From the NCBI GenBank assembly GCA_041394325.1, contig JAWKIJ010000001.1, forward strand, positions 2,294,001 through 2,358,000: a DNA stretch of 64,000 nt, given 5' to 3'. Within the stretch, counting starts at the first letter, position 1; each line of letters begins with the position of its first letter. Below the pieces are notes generated by a model that saw nothing but the letters and a program-made list of their open reading frames with translations, ran no database searches and was not told the DNA's origin. The stretch is from JAWKIJ01 sp041394325 (GTDB lineage: Bacteria; Actinomycetota; Acidimicrobiia; Acidimicrobiales; Microtrichaceae). The translations under genes were made by a program, and so were the position numbers. Shown here in pieces: positions 48,901-58,675 of this stretch.

Positions 48901-50428
48901 GATCGGCATTGACCCGCTCGTCCAAGGCGTTCGACCGCTCGACCGGCACCGCCTGGCAGTCGCGCCACGTTCCGGTCGCGGGCGAGTGGATCCAGGCTCA
49001 GGCCCCTGCGCCGGTGGCGGTGACCTTCGACAGCATTGCGCTGCTCGCCGACGGCCGACATTCGGTGCCGACCTCGATGCACCTCGAGGTCGACGGGGTC
49101 GCTGGGCCCGCCATCAGGCTGCCCGCGGTGTCGGACGGGCAACCGGGAACGGTGCGAACCGTCCACTTCGAGCCTCAAACCGTGACGGGCACCACGTTCC
49201 GGATGGTGTTCGACTCGTTCCGCACGGTCACCTCCCCGGACTGGTACACGCATTCGCCCGATCCCCTGCCGCTGGGCGTCGCCGAGATCGGTGCCGACGC
49301 CCTGACGTCGTTGCGCACCACGGTTCCGGCGGAGATCGACGCCTGCCGTACCGACATCGCCACCCTCGACGGGACGCCGCTTCCCCTCCGAATGGAACGC
49401 ACGGGTACGGCGTCGTTGGGCGCCGCCGAACGCGGCGACGCGTTGGCCGTGATCCCCTGTGTCGGAACGGGTCCGAGTGCCTTGGTGGCCGGCGAGCATC
49501 GGATGGACGGCCTCCGTGGTGCATTCGACGTCGACCGGCTCGAACTGCATTCCCCCGGAGCGCTCACCGCATTGCGTCCGCCGACCGACGGGCCCGAGAT
49601 CCGGGTGGTGGGGTCGGGCCCGGTGCACTACCGGATCAGCCTCACGTCGGAGGCGAATCGGCCCTACTGGTTGATCCTGGGTCAGTCCCACAACGACGGT
49701 TGGCATCTCACCGTCGACGGCAAGGATCTGGGGCCCCCACAACTGGTCGACGGCTATGCCAACGGCTGGAGGATCGATCCGTCCCGGTTGGGCGCGACCC
49801 CGTCCTTCGAGCTTTCCTGGACACCCCAGCGGACGGTGTGGCTCGCCCTCGGCCTGTCGGCGGTCGGTCTGTTGTTGTGTCTGTTGCTGGCGATGCGGCC
49901 ACCCGGCGAGGTGACCTGCCGCCTCGGTGCCGAGACCAGCCCGTTCGTCGTCGCGCCGCTCGATGCATTCGGACACCCGCCCGGTCGTGTCGTCACCGCT
50001 GCCGTGACGTTCGGCGCAGCGGTGCTCGGAGCGTTGTTCGCCGGCTGGTGGGCGCGCCTTTGGTCGCGCCGCGGCCGCCGCGCTGCGCACCGACGTGGGT
50101 TGGCGGGGACTGCGCTTCGTCACCGTCGCTGCTCGTCGGCGTGGCGGCCTATGTGGTGGTGAAGCAGGCTCGCAACGACTATCCGTTGAACTTCGACTGG
50201 CCCGAGCACTTCGACCGGGCGAACGTGCCCACGTTGCTGATGTGGCTGCTGCTCGGCGTGGAGGCGGCGGTCGAGGCCGCGCGGGCGGGATGGCGGCGGA
50301 ACGCCGGCTTCGACCCGCGCGTGACCTGCCTACCCGGCGCCGTCGCCGGGGGCGTCCGTGTCATTTCCGCGGACGGCGTGCGATGGCGAAGAGGACGAGG
50401 GTGGAGTCGTCGATCTCGTCGGTGGTGA
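45996..50428 (+). CDS. aftD: AftD-like alpha-(1->3)-arabinofuranosyltransferase, about five frameshifts
   Basis: About 1,475 residues after repair. The N-terminal GT-C domain holds the family hallmark GADTKAYLYLDPGKLLSKAPYLWDP followed by THQNIGYLLPMGPYYWLMQLLGVP. A long outer part includes a discoidin/F5-8-like carbohydrate module (HAVDGDPATAWKVGAF, GEWLQLDARHL) and a beta-rich C-terminal domain before the last helices. In mycobacteria AftD adds arabinofuranose to arabinogalactan and lipoarabinomannan from decaprenyl-phospho-arabinose. Breaks lie near 46525, 46895 (C2 run), 47118 (C5 run), 50070 and 50130. The GTG at 45996 or ATG at 46002 may start it. The true stop is uncertain (50323-50428). 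Confidence 0.85.
50333..50350. terminator. Possible bidirectional hairpin at the aftD/methyltransferase convergence
   Basis: CCCGGCG and CGCCGGG pair around a CCGT loop, between the likely end of aftD and the stop of the opposing methyltransferase gene at 50361. There is no T-tract, so a factor-independent terminator is only a possibility. Confidence 0.35.
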
Positions 50429-51143
50429 AGAACTCCTCCGCGGTGATCCCCGAGTTTCCCCCACCCTGCTCGCCGGCCAGCCGTCGGTAGGCCAGGCGCC
50501 GACCTGCGGCGTGCAACGCGACGAACCACTCGTGTGGAAGCCGGTGGCGCAGACCCAGCGGATCGAGGCGCAGCAGACGGTTGGCCAGCGCCCGTCGGCG
50601 TTCGAAGTCGGCTTTGACCGTGGGTGAGGCGTCGAGGCCCAGCACCACGACCTCCGCGAAGGACCGGCCCAACATGGCGGTCAGGTCGTCGGGGTCGAAG
50701 AGGTAGAGGTGGTACGGGTTCTCGAAGTCGGCCGGCTTGTTCGGGGTGAGGAAGAAGGCCGTGCCGTCGTCGCGCAGCACCCGGGCCACTTCGCGAACGT
50801 GCGGTTCGGGATCGTGGAAGTGTTCGATCAGGTGCGAGGAACACACCGCGTCGAAGGAACGGTCGCCGACGGCGAGCCGAGCTCCGTCGCTGCACACGGT
50901 CAGGAGGTCGGCGTCCCGATGTGTCCGCCACGCCTCCGCAGCCGTCTCGGCGTCGTAGTCGAGGCCGACGAGGGTGCGTCCGGGTGCCGCGAAGCTCGCC
51001 GTACCGTCGCCGAGCCCGCATCCCAGATCCAGCAGCACGCCGTCGCCCAGCCGCTCGCGCACTTCGCGGTATCCCGCCGCATGCAGCGCCAACAGGGAGT
51101 CGGGTGTCTGGCCCTCGATCGGACGTTCGCCGGTCAGCTTCAA
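50361..51143 (-). CDS. SAM-dependent methyltransferase (class I)
   Basis: About 260 residues. A TTG at 51143 with GAAGGAG five nt upstream is the best start. Motif I is LLDLGCGLGDG, followed by VGLDYDAETAAEA, DAVCSSHLIEHF and LRDDGTAFFLTPN, the Methyltransf_11 layout. The C-terminal part (GLRHRLPHEWFVALHAAGRRLAYRRLAG) is specific to surface-polysaccharide type methyltransferases. It converges on aftD and is divergent from the GT4 gene. A target on a sugar or glycan-lipid is suggested by location. Confidence 0.85.
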   Translation of the reverse strand: MKLTGERPIEGQTPDSLLALHAAGYREVRERLGDGVLLDLGCGLGDGTASFAAPGRTLVGLDYDAETAAEAWRTHRDADLLTVCSDGARLAVGDRSFDAVCSSHLIEHFHDPEPHVREVARVLRDDGTAFFLTPNKPADFENPYHLYLFDPDDLTAMLGRSFAEVVVLGLDASPTVKADFERRRALANRLLRLDPLGLRHRLPHEWFVALHAAGRRLAYRRLAGEQGGGNSGITAEEFFTTDEIDDSTLVLFAIARRPRK

Positions 51144-51264
51144 CGGGGCTCCTTCGGGTCCGGGATGGAGGCCGACGTAGCATACGCAAGGTGTCCGACC
51201 TCCCCCCTGAGCGGTTCCGCACGCCCACGGCATCGAGTGCAACCCGAGATGCCATCGCCGACCT

Positions 51265-52391
51265 GCCCACGGCGCCGGGATAGGGCGAGTCCACGTTCTG
51301 GCCTGGCGTGACCTCGACGACGTCGAGGCGGGTGGCTCGGAGGTCCACGCCCACAGCATCGAGGCGATCTGGGCGCAATCCGGTGTCGAGGTGATGCACC
51401 GAACCTCCTTCGCGGCCGGTCACCGTCCCCATGGTCGCCGTAGCGGCTATTCGGTGGTTCGCAAGGCCGGGCGCTACATGGTGTTCCTCGTTCGGCGGCG
51501 GCCGAGATCGCCGGCCGGAACGGACACCGTGAGGCGCTCGTGGAGATCTGGAACGGGGTTCCGTTCCTCTCTCCCCTGTGGGCCCGTGGACCCTGCGCCG
51601 TGTGGCTGCACCATGTGCACGGACCGATGTGGGAGATGACCCTGCCTCCGCGCCTGGCCAGGGCCGGTCGCTTCTTCGAGGAGCGGGTGGCCCCCAACTT
51701 CTACCGCTCCACCCCCATCGTCACCTTGTCCGAGTCGTCCAAGAGGGAGCTGGTCGAGGAGATGGGGCTTCCCGGACACAACATCACGGTCGTGCCGCCC
51801 GGTGTCGACCAGCGCTTCTCCCCCGGCCTCGGGCGCACACGGAACCCGCACGTCGTGGCGGTGGCACGACTGGTGCCCGTGAAGGACTTCTCACGCCTCA
51901 TCCGGATCATGGTGGCGGTGCGGAGGCGGGTACCGGATGCCTATCTCAGCATCGTCGGCGAGGGCTATGAGCGGGAGATGCTGGAGGAGCACATCGACCG
52001 CGTGGGCGCGCACGACTACATCCGCCTGCTGGGCCACCTCGACGACGACGATGTGACCGACCTCTACCGCTCGGCGTGGGTGGTCGCATCCACGTCCATC
52101 CGTGAGGGTTGGGGCATGACGCTCACCGAGGCGGCGGCCTGCGCGACACCGTGCGTCGCGACGCGGATCGCCGGCCACGTGGACGCGACCGTCGAGGGCG
52201 AGGCCGGTCTTCTGGGCGACACCGACGACGAGTTGACCGACGCCCTGGTGGCGGTGCTCACCGACGACGAGTTGCGCGAGCGTCTCGCGAAGGGGGCGTT
52301 GGAGCGGGCGAGGGAGCTCACGTGGGAGCGCGCCGCGGTCGATTCGTTCGCCGTACTGGCCGAGGACGCCGGCCGTCGGGCGCGGCCGTAG
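51265..52391 (+). CDS. GT4-family glycosyltransferase, one frameshift
   Basis: About 370 residues. The N-terminal half reads VHVLAWRDLDDVEAGGSEVHAHSIEAIWAQSG, the acceptor-side Rossmann domain. One C is missing in TTCCTCG near 51488; with it the frame continues RSAAAEIAGRNGHREALVEIWNGVPF. The donor domain has VARLVPVKDFSRLI, LGHLDDDDVTDLYRSAWVVASTS and EGWGMTLTEAAACATPCVAT, the GT4 EX7E-type nucleotide-sugar site. The true start is unclear because no ATG, GTG or TTG lies in a good position before 51289. A cytoplasmic role in assembling a lipid-linked glycan is inferred. Confidence 0.85.
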
Positions 52392-52437
52392 GCGACCGAG
52401 GACGTTCCGGCTGTTCCCGGCCGTCAGGTTGCTGACA

Positions 52438-53352
52438 TCAGCGCAGGTCGGCGGGCGGCGGGCCCACGACCCCACGGAGGTGGTCGCGGATCGCCAACAG
52501 GCGGGCGCGTGGGGCGAACACATAGGGGCGACGCCGTGGCGCGACCAGCCCCTCGACGATCTGGCCGAGCGTGATGCAGATCCGCACGAACACGTGGTAG
52601 CGCCCCGACATCGAGCGGACGAGCCGCAGCGTGTTGCGTTGCTGGAGGTAGTCGACCAGCGCGACCGACGAGCCGATGGTCACGTTGCGGACCATCGCTC
52701 CGCGCACGAGGCCGCTGGTCCATCCGCACCGGCGGGCACGCAATGCCAGGTCGGCTTCCTCGCAGTACGCGAAGAACGACTCGTCGAACAGGCCCACCTC
52801 CTCCAGGCAGGCCCGACGCAGCACCATCAACGTCCCGTGGGGGTAGTCGGCATCCTGCCATCCGGGGTCGGGTGAGCCCGGCATCGTCATGCCGCCGAAG
52901 TAGGGGTCGATGTAGGGGGTGTGGCCGTCGCCGACGTCGGCGCACGCGAGCCCGGCCATCGGTTCGGCCGCGCACGCGTCCAGGAGGCGGCGAACCGTGT
53001 CCGGGTCGACCTCCACGTCGTGAGGGCACAACAGCACCCACTCACCTGCGAGGGGATCGGCGAGCCATCGGCGGAGGCCGGCGTTGGCTCCGGCCCCGAA
53101 TCCGTCGTTGCGGTCCGCGTCGAGGATCGTCACGTCGGGCTCCTCGCCCACCAGGAGCGCGAGGCGCTCACGTTCCTCGGAGCGTGACGCGTTGTCGACC
53201 ACCAGGAATCGGGGGACCACCGTGCCACGGCGGAACGAAGCGATCGTCGCGGCCACGGCGTCGGGCTGGTTCCAGTGCACGATCACCAGCGTCGGGCGGC
53301 CGGAGGCGCACCTTGTCACGGTGCGGGTCGGACCCTCGGCCTGTTTGCCCAT
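52438..53352 (-). CDS. GT2-family (rhamnosyl/galactofuranosyl-like) glycosyltransferase
   Basis: A 304-residue GT-A enzyme. It has TLVIVHWNQPDAVAATI, FLVVDNASRSEE, DGFGAGANAGLRRWL, VLLCPHDVEVDPD (DxD-like HDVEVD) and GLFDESFFAYCEEADLALRARRCGW, the catalytic-base ED-x-D region of GT2 transferases such as WbbL and GlfT. An alternative start a few residues downstream is possible. It converges on the GT4 gene with 46 bp between stops and is at the end of the glycan locus. Confidence 0.88.
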   Translation of the reverse strand: MGKQAEGPTRTVTRCASGRPTLVIVHWNQPDAVAATIASFRRGTVVPRFLVVDNASRSEERERLALLVGEEPDVTILDADRNDGFGAGANAGLRRWLADPLAGEWVLLCPHDVEVDPDTVRRLLDACAAEPMAGLACADVGDGHTPYIDPYFGGMTMPGSPDPGWQDADYPHGTLMVLRRACLEEVGLFDESFFAYCEEADLALRARRCGWTSGLVRGAMVRNVTIGSSVALVDYLQQRNTLRLVRSMSGRYHVFVRICITLGQIVEGLVAPRRRPYVFAPRARLLAIRDHLRGVVGPPPADLR

Positions 53353-53413
53353 CGTCGGCCGGTTCTAGTCGCCGGGCCGTCGTCGCTCCGAACCCGCGAC
53401 GTGCGCCTGGGTG

Positions 53414-56400
53414 CTACTCACCGAGGCGCAGCGCCGCCGCCGGCCGGATGCGCCCGACTTTGCGCGCCGGTTGGATGGCCACGAGAACCGCGGCAACCAC
53501 GGGGACGAGCGAGGTCAGCAGGATCGACGAGACGTCGAGGCTGAACGATCCGGGGGGAAGTGAGAAGGCCGAGCCTCCGGCGAGCAGCCGGGCCGATGTC
53601 AACAGCCCAAGGATGGTGCCGATGAGCGAGGCCTGGACCGCCGTGAACAGTGCCTCCAATGTGGTCGCCCGCGCGACGGTGGCGCCGCGAACGCCCATCG
53701 CCGACAACATCCCGATCTCGTGTCGTCGCTCGCGGGCGGCCCGGACCAGGACCACGCCCAACCCGGCGACCCCAACCACCAGTCCCACGCCGAGGTAGGC
53801 CTGTAGGAGGCGCATGAAGGACGTGACCTCCGCGAGGCCCTCGCGGACCTTCACCTGCATCGAGAAGACCTCGGCGTTGTGGGCCGAGGTGGTCGTCGTC
53901 AGGCGGGCCACGACACGGTCCAGCTCGGACCTCGTCGTGCCGGGACGCACCCCCAGGAGGATCTGGGTCGTGGCGGTTCGATCCCCCATCCAGCGCTGCA
54001 CGTTGGACCGTGCGCTCAAGGCTCCCCACCTCAGGAAGTCGTCGGCGAGCACGCCCGCGACGCTCAGGCGATGTGTCGTGCCGTCGGGTGCCGTCAGCGT
54101 GATCCGATCGCCCGGTTTCGGACCGTCGCTCTGGGGCCCTGCATTGGTCTGCAACATGAAGGTCGGGCTGACGATGACGAGCGAGGGGTCGTTCAGCACC
54201 GCGCGGTACACCGCGGCGTCGGAGCCGAATCGGTCCGAACGGCTCTCCAGGGCGGGCGCCCGCCGGGCGATCAGCGAACGATCGAAACCGGTGAGGGTCG
54301 CCTCGCGCCCCGAAGGCCGATAGCGGATCCGCAACGTCGGCCTCGCCTGGATCAGAGTGGCGGAGGCAACGACCGCCGGGTCGGAGAGGCTCGCCCCGTC
54401 CAGCGGGTCGTAGGGGGAGAGCACGGCGGCGATCTCGTAGCCCGCCCCGGCCTCGCGTGCGGTGCTCGCCGCGTTGGCGTCGACGCTCGATGCGATCACC
54501 GACATGAAGGTCATGGTGAACACGACGAGTGAGAACATCGCCAGGAGGAGCGTGGTCCGGGAACGCTTCGCCAGCGGGTAGGCGAGGCCGAGGCGTACGA
54601 CCAGGTGGGCGGGACCACCCACCCGGTCGGCGGCCCATGCCCAGAACGGCGCGGCGAGCACCGCCAACGTCACCGCACCGGCCACGAGGAGCAGGCCCAT
54701 GAGGACGAACACGGCGATCCCGACGTTGCGGAACTGTTCGGGGAACCAGGTGAACGAACCGAGCACCCAGACCATCGTCGCGGCCGCTGCCACGGCCGCC
54801 GGCATGTCGCCCCTCGCCCGGCTCCCGGCCGCGTCCGCGCGAAGGGCGCCGGCGACGAGTCGTGCCATCGCGACCACCGCGACGGGAATGCCGACGAGGA
54901 ATGCCTCGGCCCGATGGCTCCAGCCGAGGACGGTCGCTGCGCCACCCGCGGCGAGCACCGCGCTCCACGCGACCCTGTGCGAGGCACGATGGCGGCGCAG
55001 GATGGGTTCGGGCAGGTCCCGCAACGCGCGGATGATGTTGAGCCTGGCCGCTCTCGTCCCGGTTGCCCAGATGGTCACCGAGGAGATGAGGAAGCCGGCC
55101 GCGCCGGCCACCGCGAGCGATCCGATCCGCAGGTGAAGCCCGATTCCGGGGCGGTTGGCCGACCCGGCGAACAGGTCGGAGGTGGAGACGATGATCAGCC
55201 ATGCGACGACGATCCCGAACACGGTCCCCACGCCCGATGCCGCAAACGCGTACAGCGATGCCTCCAGGTTGAAGCTGCGCAACATCGCGCTGCGACGGAA
55301 GCCGACCGCCCGCAGCAGGCCCATCTGGCGTCGTCGCTCCTCGGCGAGCATCACCATGAGGTTCACCAGCAACAACAGCCCGGACACGATGCTGAAGGTT
55401 CCGATACCGCCGAAGATGCTCCGCAGTTGCCGCCCGGTCGACTCCGCCCGGTCGAGGCGACGTTGCTTCGCCGCCACGACGGTCACCTTGTCGCGGTCGT
55501 TCGACGGTGCCGCGAGGAGTCTGCGCACCTCGCGCGTGGTCGCCGCGACGCCGCGGTCGGCGTCGAACACGCCACCGCGCAGCGATACGAACACTCCGAC
55601 GGTCGGACCGGCACGGGTGGCGGGATCGCGGAGTGGCGACGTCGTGACCGGGGGACGCGGACTCACAGCCGGGGTGGCCGTCGCCCCGAGACCGGCGTCG
55701 CTCTGGGCCTCGGCGAAGGCGGTTTCGAGCGTGCCGGGACCGACGATCCCCTGGCAGTACCCGACGAGGCCAACCTCCGGAAGGATCTGCGACACCCGCA
55801 GGCGCGTCGTCCGGCCCCACATCGTGGCGGTGAGGGGTGCGCCGACGGCTAGTCGCAACGACGTCGCGGTCGGTCGGTTGACGATGACCTCACCGGGGGC
55901 GAGGGTGCGGGCGTTCGAGAGGCCACCGATGGCGGGGTCGGGACCGAAGCTCTTGGCGAGCACCGGGTCGGTCTCCAGGAGGCACGCGCTGTTGAGGACC
56001 CGCTCCGCGCGAGCCCTGACGCTTCGTGGCGGCACCGCTCGACGCTGCGGCTCCGCCGGACCGCAGGGTCGCGGGGGTGCTGGTCACCGCAAGGGTGCCG
56101 TCCACCCCGGGGAGCGGGGAGGCGTCGACCCGTCGTCGGAGCGCGTCTGCGGTCGTCGTGAAATCGCCGCCGGGGTTGGAGGTGACGACGATGTCTATCG
56201 GGCCGAATCTGGTGCGGGCGACGTCGCGGAGTGAGGACTGGAACGAGTCGCCCACGACGAGCGCGGCGCAGATGATCGCGGTGCCGAGGGTCGATCCGCT
56301 GATGATGAGGAGCGCCTCGGCCCTGCGGCGCGAGATCGACCGCAGCGCGAGTCGACGCAGCACCGGACCGCGGACCATGTCGTTGACCACCACGGCCAGA

Positions 56401-56447
56401 CAGCAGGCGGCGGCCAGGACGACCCCCGGTCCCAACAGGGTGCTCAC
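53414..56447 (-). CDS. ABC transporter permease, MacB/FtsX type, one frameshift
   Basis: About 1,010 residues with duplicated FtsX cores. The GTG at 56447 is preceded by GAGCAGG and lies 4 bp after the ATPase stop. It begins STLLGPGVVLAAACCLAVVVN and reads RRRAEALLIISGSTLGTAIICAALVVGDSF, followed by a large periplasmic-type domain. Then come FSIVSGLLLLVNLMVMLAEERRRQMGLLRAVG and, at the end, VVGVAGLGVVLVRAARERRHEIGMLSAMGVRG. The frame breaks near 56030. This class does mechanotransmission or lipid/lipoprotein extrusion rather than classical import. Substrate unknown. Confidence 0.88.
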
Positions 56448-56451
56448 CTGC

Positions 56452-57258
56452 TCATCGGTTCGCTTCGGGGTCGGGCGGCCCGTCGTGGGTGACACGGCCG
56501 TCGTGGACCTCCACGAGCCGGGAGCCGGAGTGGCCGATGTGCTCGTCGTGGGTGACGATGACCAGCGTCTGGCCGGCGTCGTGCACCTCGCCCAGCAGGT
56601 CGAGCACTTCGGCGGCGGTGTGGCTGTCGAGGTTGCCGGTCGGTTCGTCGGCCCACACGATCGCCGGCTCGGCCACGAGCGCGCGGGCGATCGCGACACG
56701 CTGCTGCTGACCACCCGACAACTCGGCGGGTCGATGGTCCCAGCGGGACCCGAGGCCCACGCGTTCGAGCATGCCGCGCGCACGCCGGTGGGCCTCCCGC
56801 GGGCGCAGGCCTGCCAGGATCAGCGGGAGCTCCACGTTCTCCGCGGCGGAGAAGACCGACACCAGATTGAACGCCTGGAAGACGAACCCCATCCTCCGTG
56901 CGCGGTGGTCGGCCCGTTCGGTGTCCGACGCTGCGGCAAGGTCGATCCCGTCCACGACGACGGATCCCGAGTCGATGTCGTCGAGGCCCGAGAGACAGTT
57001 CAACAGGGTCGTCTTGCCGTTGCCCGATGGGCCCATGACCATGACCATCTCGCCGCACCGGAGGGTGAGGTCCACGCCGTTGAGAGCGGGGACCGCCCCG
57101 CTTGCCGTCCGGTAGGTCTTGTGGACGTCGCTCGCGATCAGCAGCGTGGAATCGGCCCGGCCGTCCACCGCGTCGGTCGGTCCGCCGGGTCGCTCGGTCC
57201 GGTGTCCTGGCGGACCTTCTGAGCGCTTCGGCGGCATTCCGACATCCTGTCGCGTCAC
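56452..57258 (-). CDS. ABC transporter ATP-binding protein, LolD/MacB type
   Basis: A 268-residue ATPase with Walker A GPSGNGKT, Q-loop FQAFNLV, signature LSGGQQQRVAIARAL, Walker B IVWADEPTGNLD and H-loop VTHDEH. The second Gly-to-Asn change in Walker A (GPSGNGKT) is common in LolD-like proteins. The start is uncertain: a GTG at 57258 or the ATG at 57237. It forms a transcription unit with the FtsX-like permease downstream. It lies 72 bp downstream of cvnD on the same strand, so read-through from the Cvn operon is possible. Confidence 0.93.
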   Translation of the reverse strand: MTRQDVGMPPKRSEGPPGHRTERPGGPTDAVDGRADSTLLIASDVHKTYRTASGAVPALNGVDLTLRCGEMVMVMGPSGNGKTTLLNCLSGLDDIDSGSVVVDGIDLAAASDTERADHRARRMGFVFQAFNLVSVFSAAENVELPLILAGLRPREAHRRARGMLERVGLGSRWDHRPAELSGGQQQRVAIARALVAEPAIVWADEPTGNLDSHTAAEVLDLLGEVHDAGQTLVIVTHDEHIGHSGSRLVEVHDGRVTHDGPPDPEANR

Positions 57259-57330
57259 GGCGGGCCGGCGCGGTCGTCGGTCTCGCGAATCTCTGACGCC
57301 CGGTCTACCGCAGATCGGGAGCTCCGCGGC

Positions 57331-57888
57331 TCACAGAGTCGAGACGGCGAGCGCGCGACGGACCACGGTGAGCAGTGCATGCCGCGTGTGTTCGCGTCGC
57401 CGCGCGTCGAGCAGCAGCATCGGGACGTCCGCGGCGAGGGCCAGCGCGGAGCGGACGTCCTCCACGCCGTGATGGGCGACCCCGTGGAAGCAGTTGATCC
57501 CGACGACGAAGGGGATCGACCGTGCCTCGAAATAGTCGACGGCGGCGAAGGACTGGTCGAGACGGGAGGTGTCGCAGAGTACGACCGCACCGATCGCCCC
57601 GCGGCTGAGTTCGTCCCACATGAAGTGGAAGCGTTCCTGGCCGGGCGTTCCGAAGAGATACAACACGATGCGGTCACGTGGCAGCGTGACGCGACCGAAG
57701 TCCATGCCCACAGTGGTCGAGGTCTTTCCCGAGCCGTCGTGGACCACGTCGAGCGCCTCACCCGACCGGGTCATCACCTCCTCGGTCCGGAGGGGATCGA
57801 TCTCGGAGATGGAGCCGACGAAGGTCGACTTGCCGACGCCGAACCCACCGGCGACGACGATCTTGACCGACAGCGGGATCGGGGTCAC
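57331..57888 (-). CDS. cvnD: CvnD-type Ras-like GTPase
   Basis: A 185-residue small GTPase of the conservon type. G1 is GGFGVGKST, G3 is LFGTPGQERFHFMWDEL and the switch I Thr is in TTVGMDFG. The usual G4 NKxD is replaced by GINCFHG, as in other Cvn/MglA-like GTPases. Its ATG overlaps the cvnC stop by 4 nt. In Streptomyces, CvnD is the output of the CvnA-B-C complex and affects differentiation and secondary metabolism. The output here is unknown. Confidence 0.92.
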   Translation of the reverse strand: MTPIPLSVKIVVAGGFGVGKSTFVGSISEIDPLRTEEVMTRSGEALDVVHDGSGKTSTTVGMDFGRVTLPRDRIVLYLFGTPGQERFHFMWDELSRGAIGAVVLCDTSRLDQSFAAVDYFEARSIPFVVGINCFHGVAHHGVEDVRSALALAADVPMLLLDARRREHTRHALLTVVRRALAVSTL

Positions 57889-58256
57889 AACTCCTCCAGT
57901 CCGAGCAGCACCTTCTCCAGGAGCGAGCGATCGCTGGTGGTGGTCCCGGTGATCGACGAGGCGAACATCTCGACGGCTCCGCCGACCACGAGGTCTGCGA
58001 CCAGGATCCGCACGACGCTCAGCACCACACCCATATGAGCCGACACCTCGGCGACCGAGAGCGGGCCGTACGCAAGGTCGATGATCCGTCGCTCGTCGAC
58101 CGAGAGCTGCTCGCGGAGCGCGCGGCCCCGATCGGTCGTCTTGATCAACGTCTCGACGCCGACGTCGAGGGCGGGTCGGGTGCGTCCGGCGGTCCGCGCG
58201 TACGGCCGGACCCGCTCGGCGAGGTCCTCCTCCGCACAGGCGGCCTCATCGCTCAT
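57885..58256 (-). CDS. cvnC: CvnC-type DUF742 protein
   Basis: A 123-residue protein from the ATG at 58256, which overlaps the cvnB stop by 4 nt. The DUF742 core reads VRPYARTAGRTRP, IDLAYGPLSVAEVSAHMGVVLSVVRILVADLV and ends LLEKVLLGLEEL. It is a winged-helix-like adaptor between the roadblock protein and the GTPase. No regulation site is seen within the operon. Confidence 0.92.
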   Translation of the reverse strand: MSDEAACAEEDLAERVRPYARTAGRTRPALDVGVETLIKTTDRGRALREQLSVDERRIIDLAYGPLSVAEVSAHMGVVLSVVRILVADLVVGGAVEMFASSITGTTTSDRSLLEKVLLGLEEL

Positions 58257-58675
58257 GGGGTGAGCGCGCCCTGTAGTTCGGCCCGCAACTCGGGGGTGAA
58301 CACCGGGCCGCACTGCTCGACCAGGCGGGCCATCTCGAACCCGACCAGCCCGGGGTCGCAGTCGGCCCCCGCCAGTACGGCCAGCACCGCACCCTCGGAG
58401 ATCCCGGTGAGCAGGATCAGGCCGTACTCGAGTTCGACGACGACCTCCCGTACCGCACCGAAGCCGAACGGCGCCGCCGAGCCGTGCGCCAGGCCGATCA
58501 TGCTGGCCGACACCGCGGCGAATCGATCCGCCTCGCCGCGCTCCAGACCCGACGACATCGTCATCAGCAGGCCGTCGGCGGACACGACGACGGCGCTACG
58601 GACCCCTCGGACACGGGTCGCGAACCGCTCCACGAGGAACGAGACGTTGGCGGCTTCGGGGCTGAGCGTGCTCAT
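58253..58675 (-). CDS. cvnB: CvnB-type roadblock/LC7 domain protein
   Basis: A 140-residue roadblock protein: FLVERFATRVRGVRSAVVVSADGLLMTMSSGLERGEADRFAAVSASMIGLAHG and LILLTGISEGAVLAVLAG. Roadblock proteins act as GTPase regulators. The ATG at 58675 overlaps the end of cvnA by 4 nt. Confidence 0.93.
   Translation of the reverse strand: MSTLSPEAANVSFLVERFATRVRGVRSAVVVSADGLLMTMSSGLERGEADRFAAVSASMIGLAHGSAAPFGFGAVREVVVELEYGLILLTGISEGAVLAVLAGADCDPGLVGFEMARLVEQCGPVFTPELRAELQGALTP

Noticed and set aside
47817..50123. A 768-codon minus-strand open frame opposite aftD
   Set aside because: Antisense shadow with Arg/Gly/His-rich low-complexity translation, while the plus strand shows clear AftD features.
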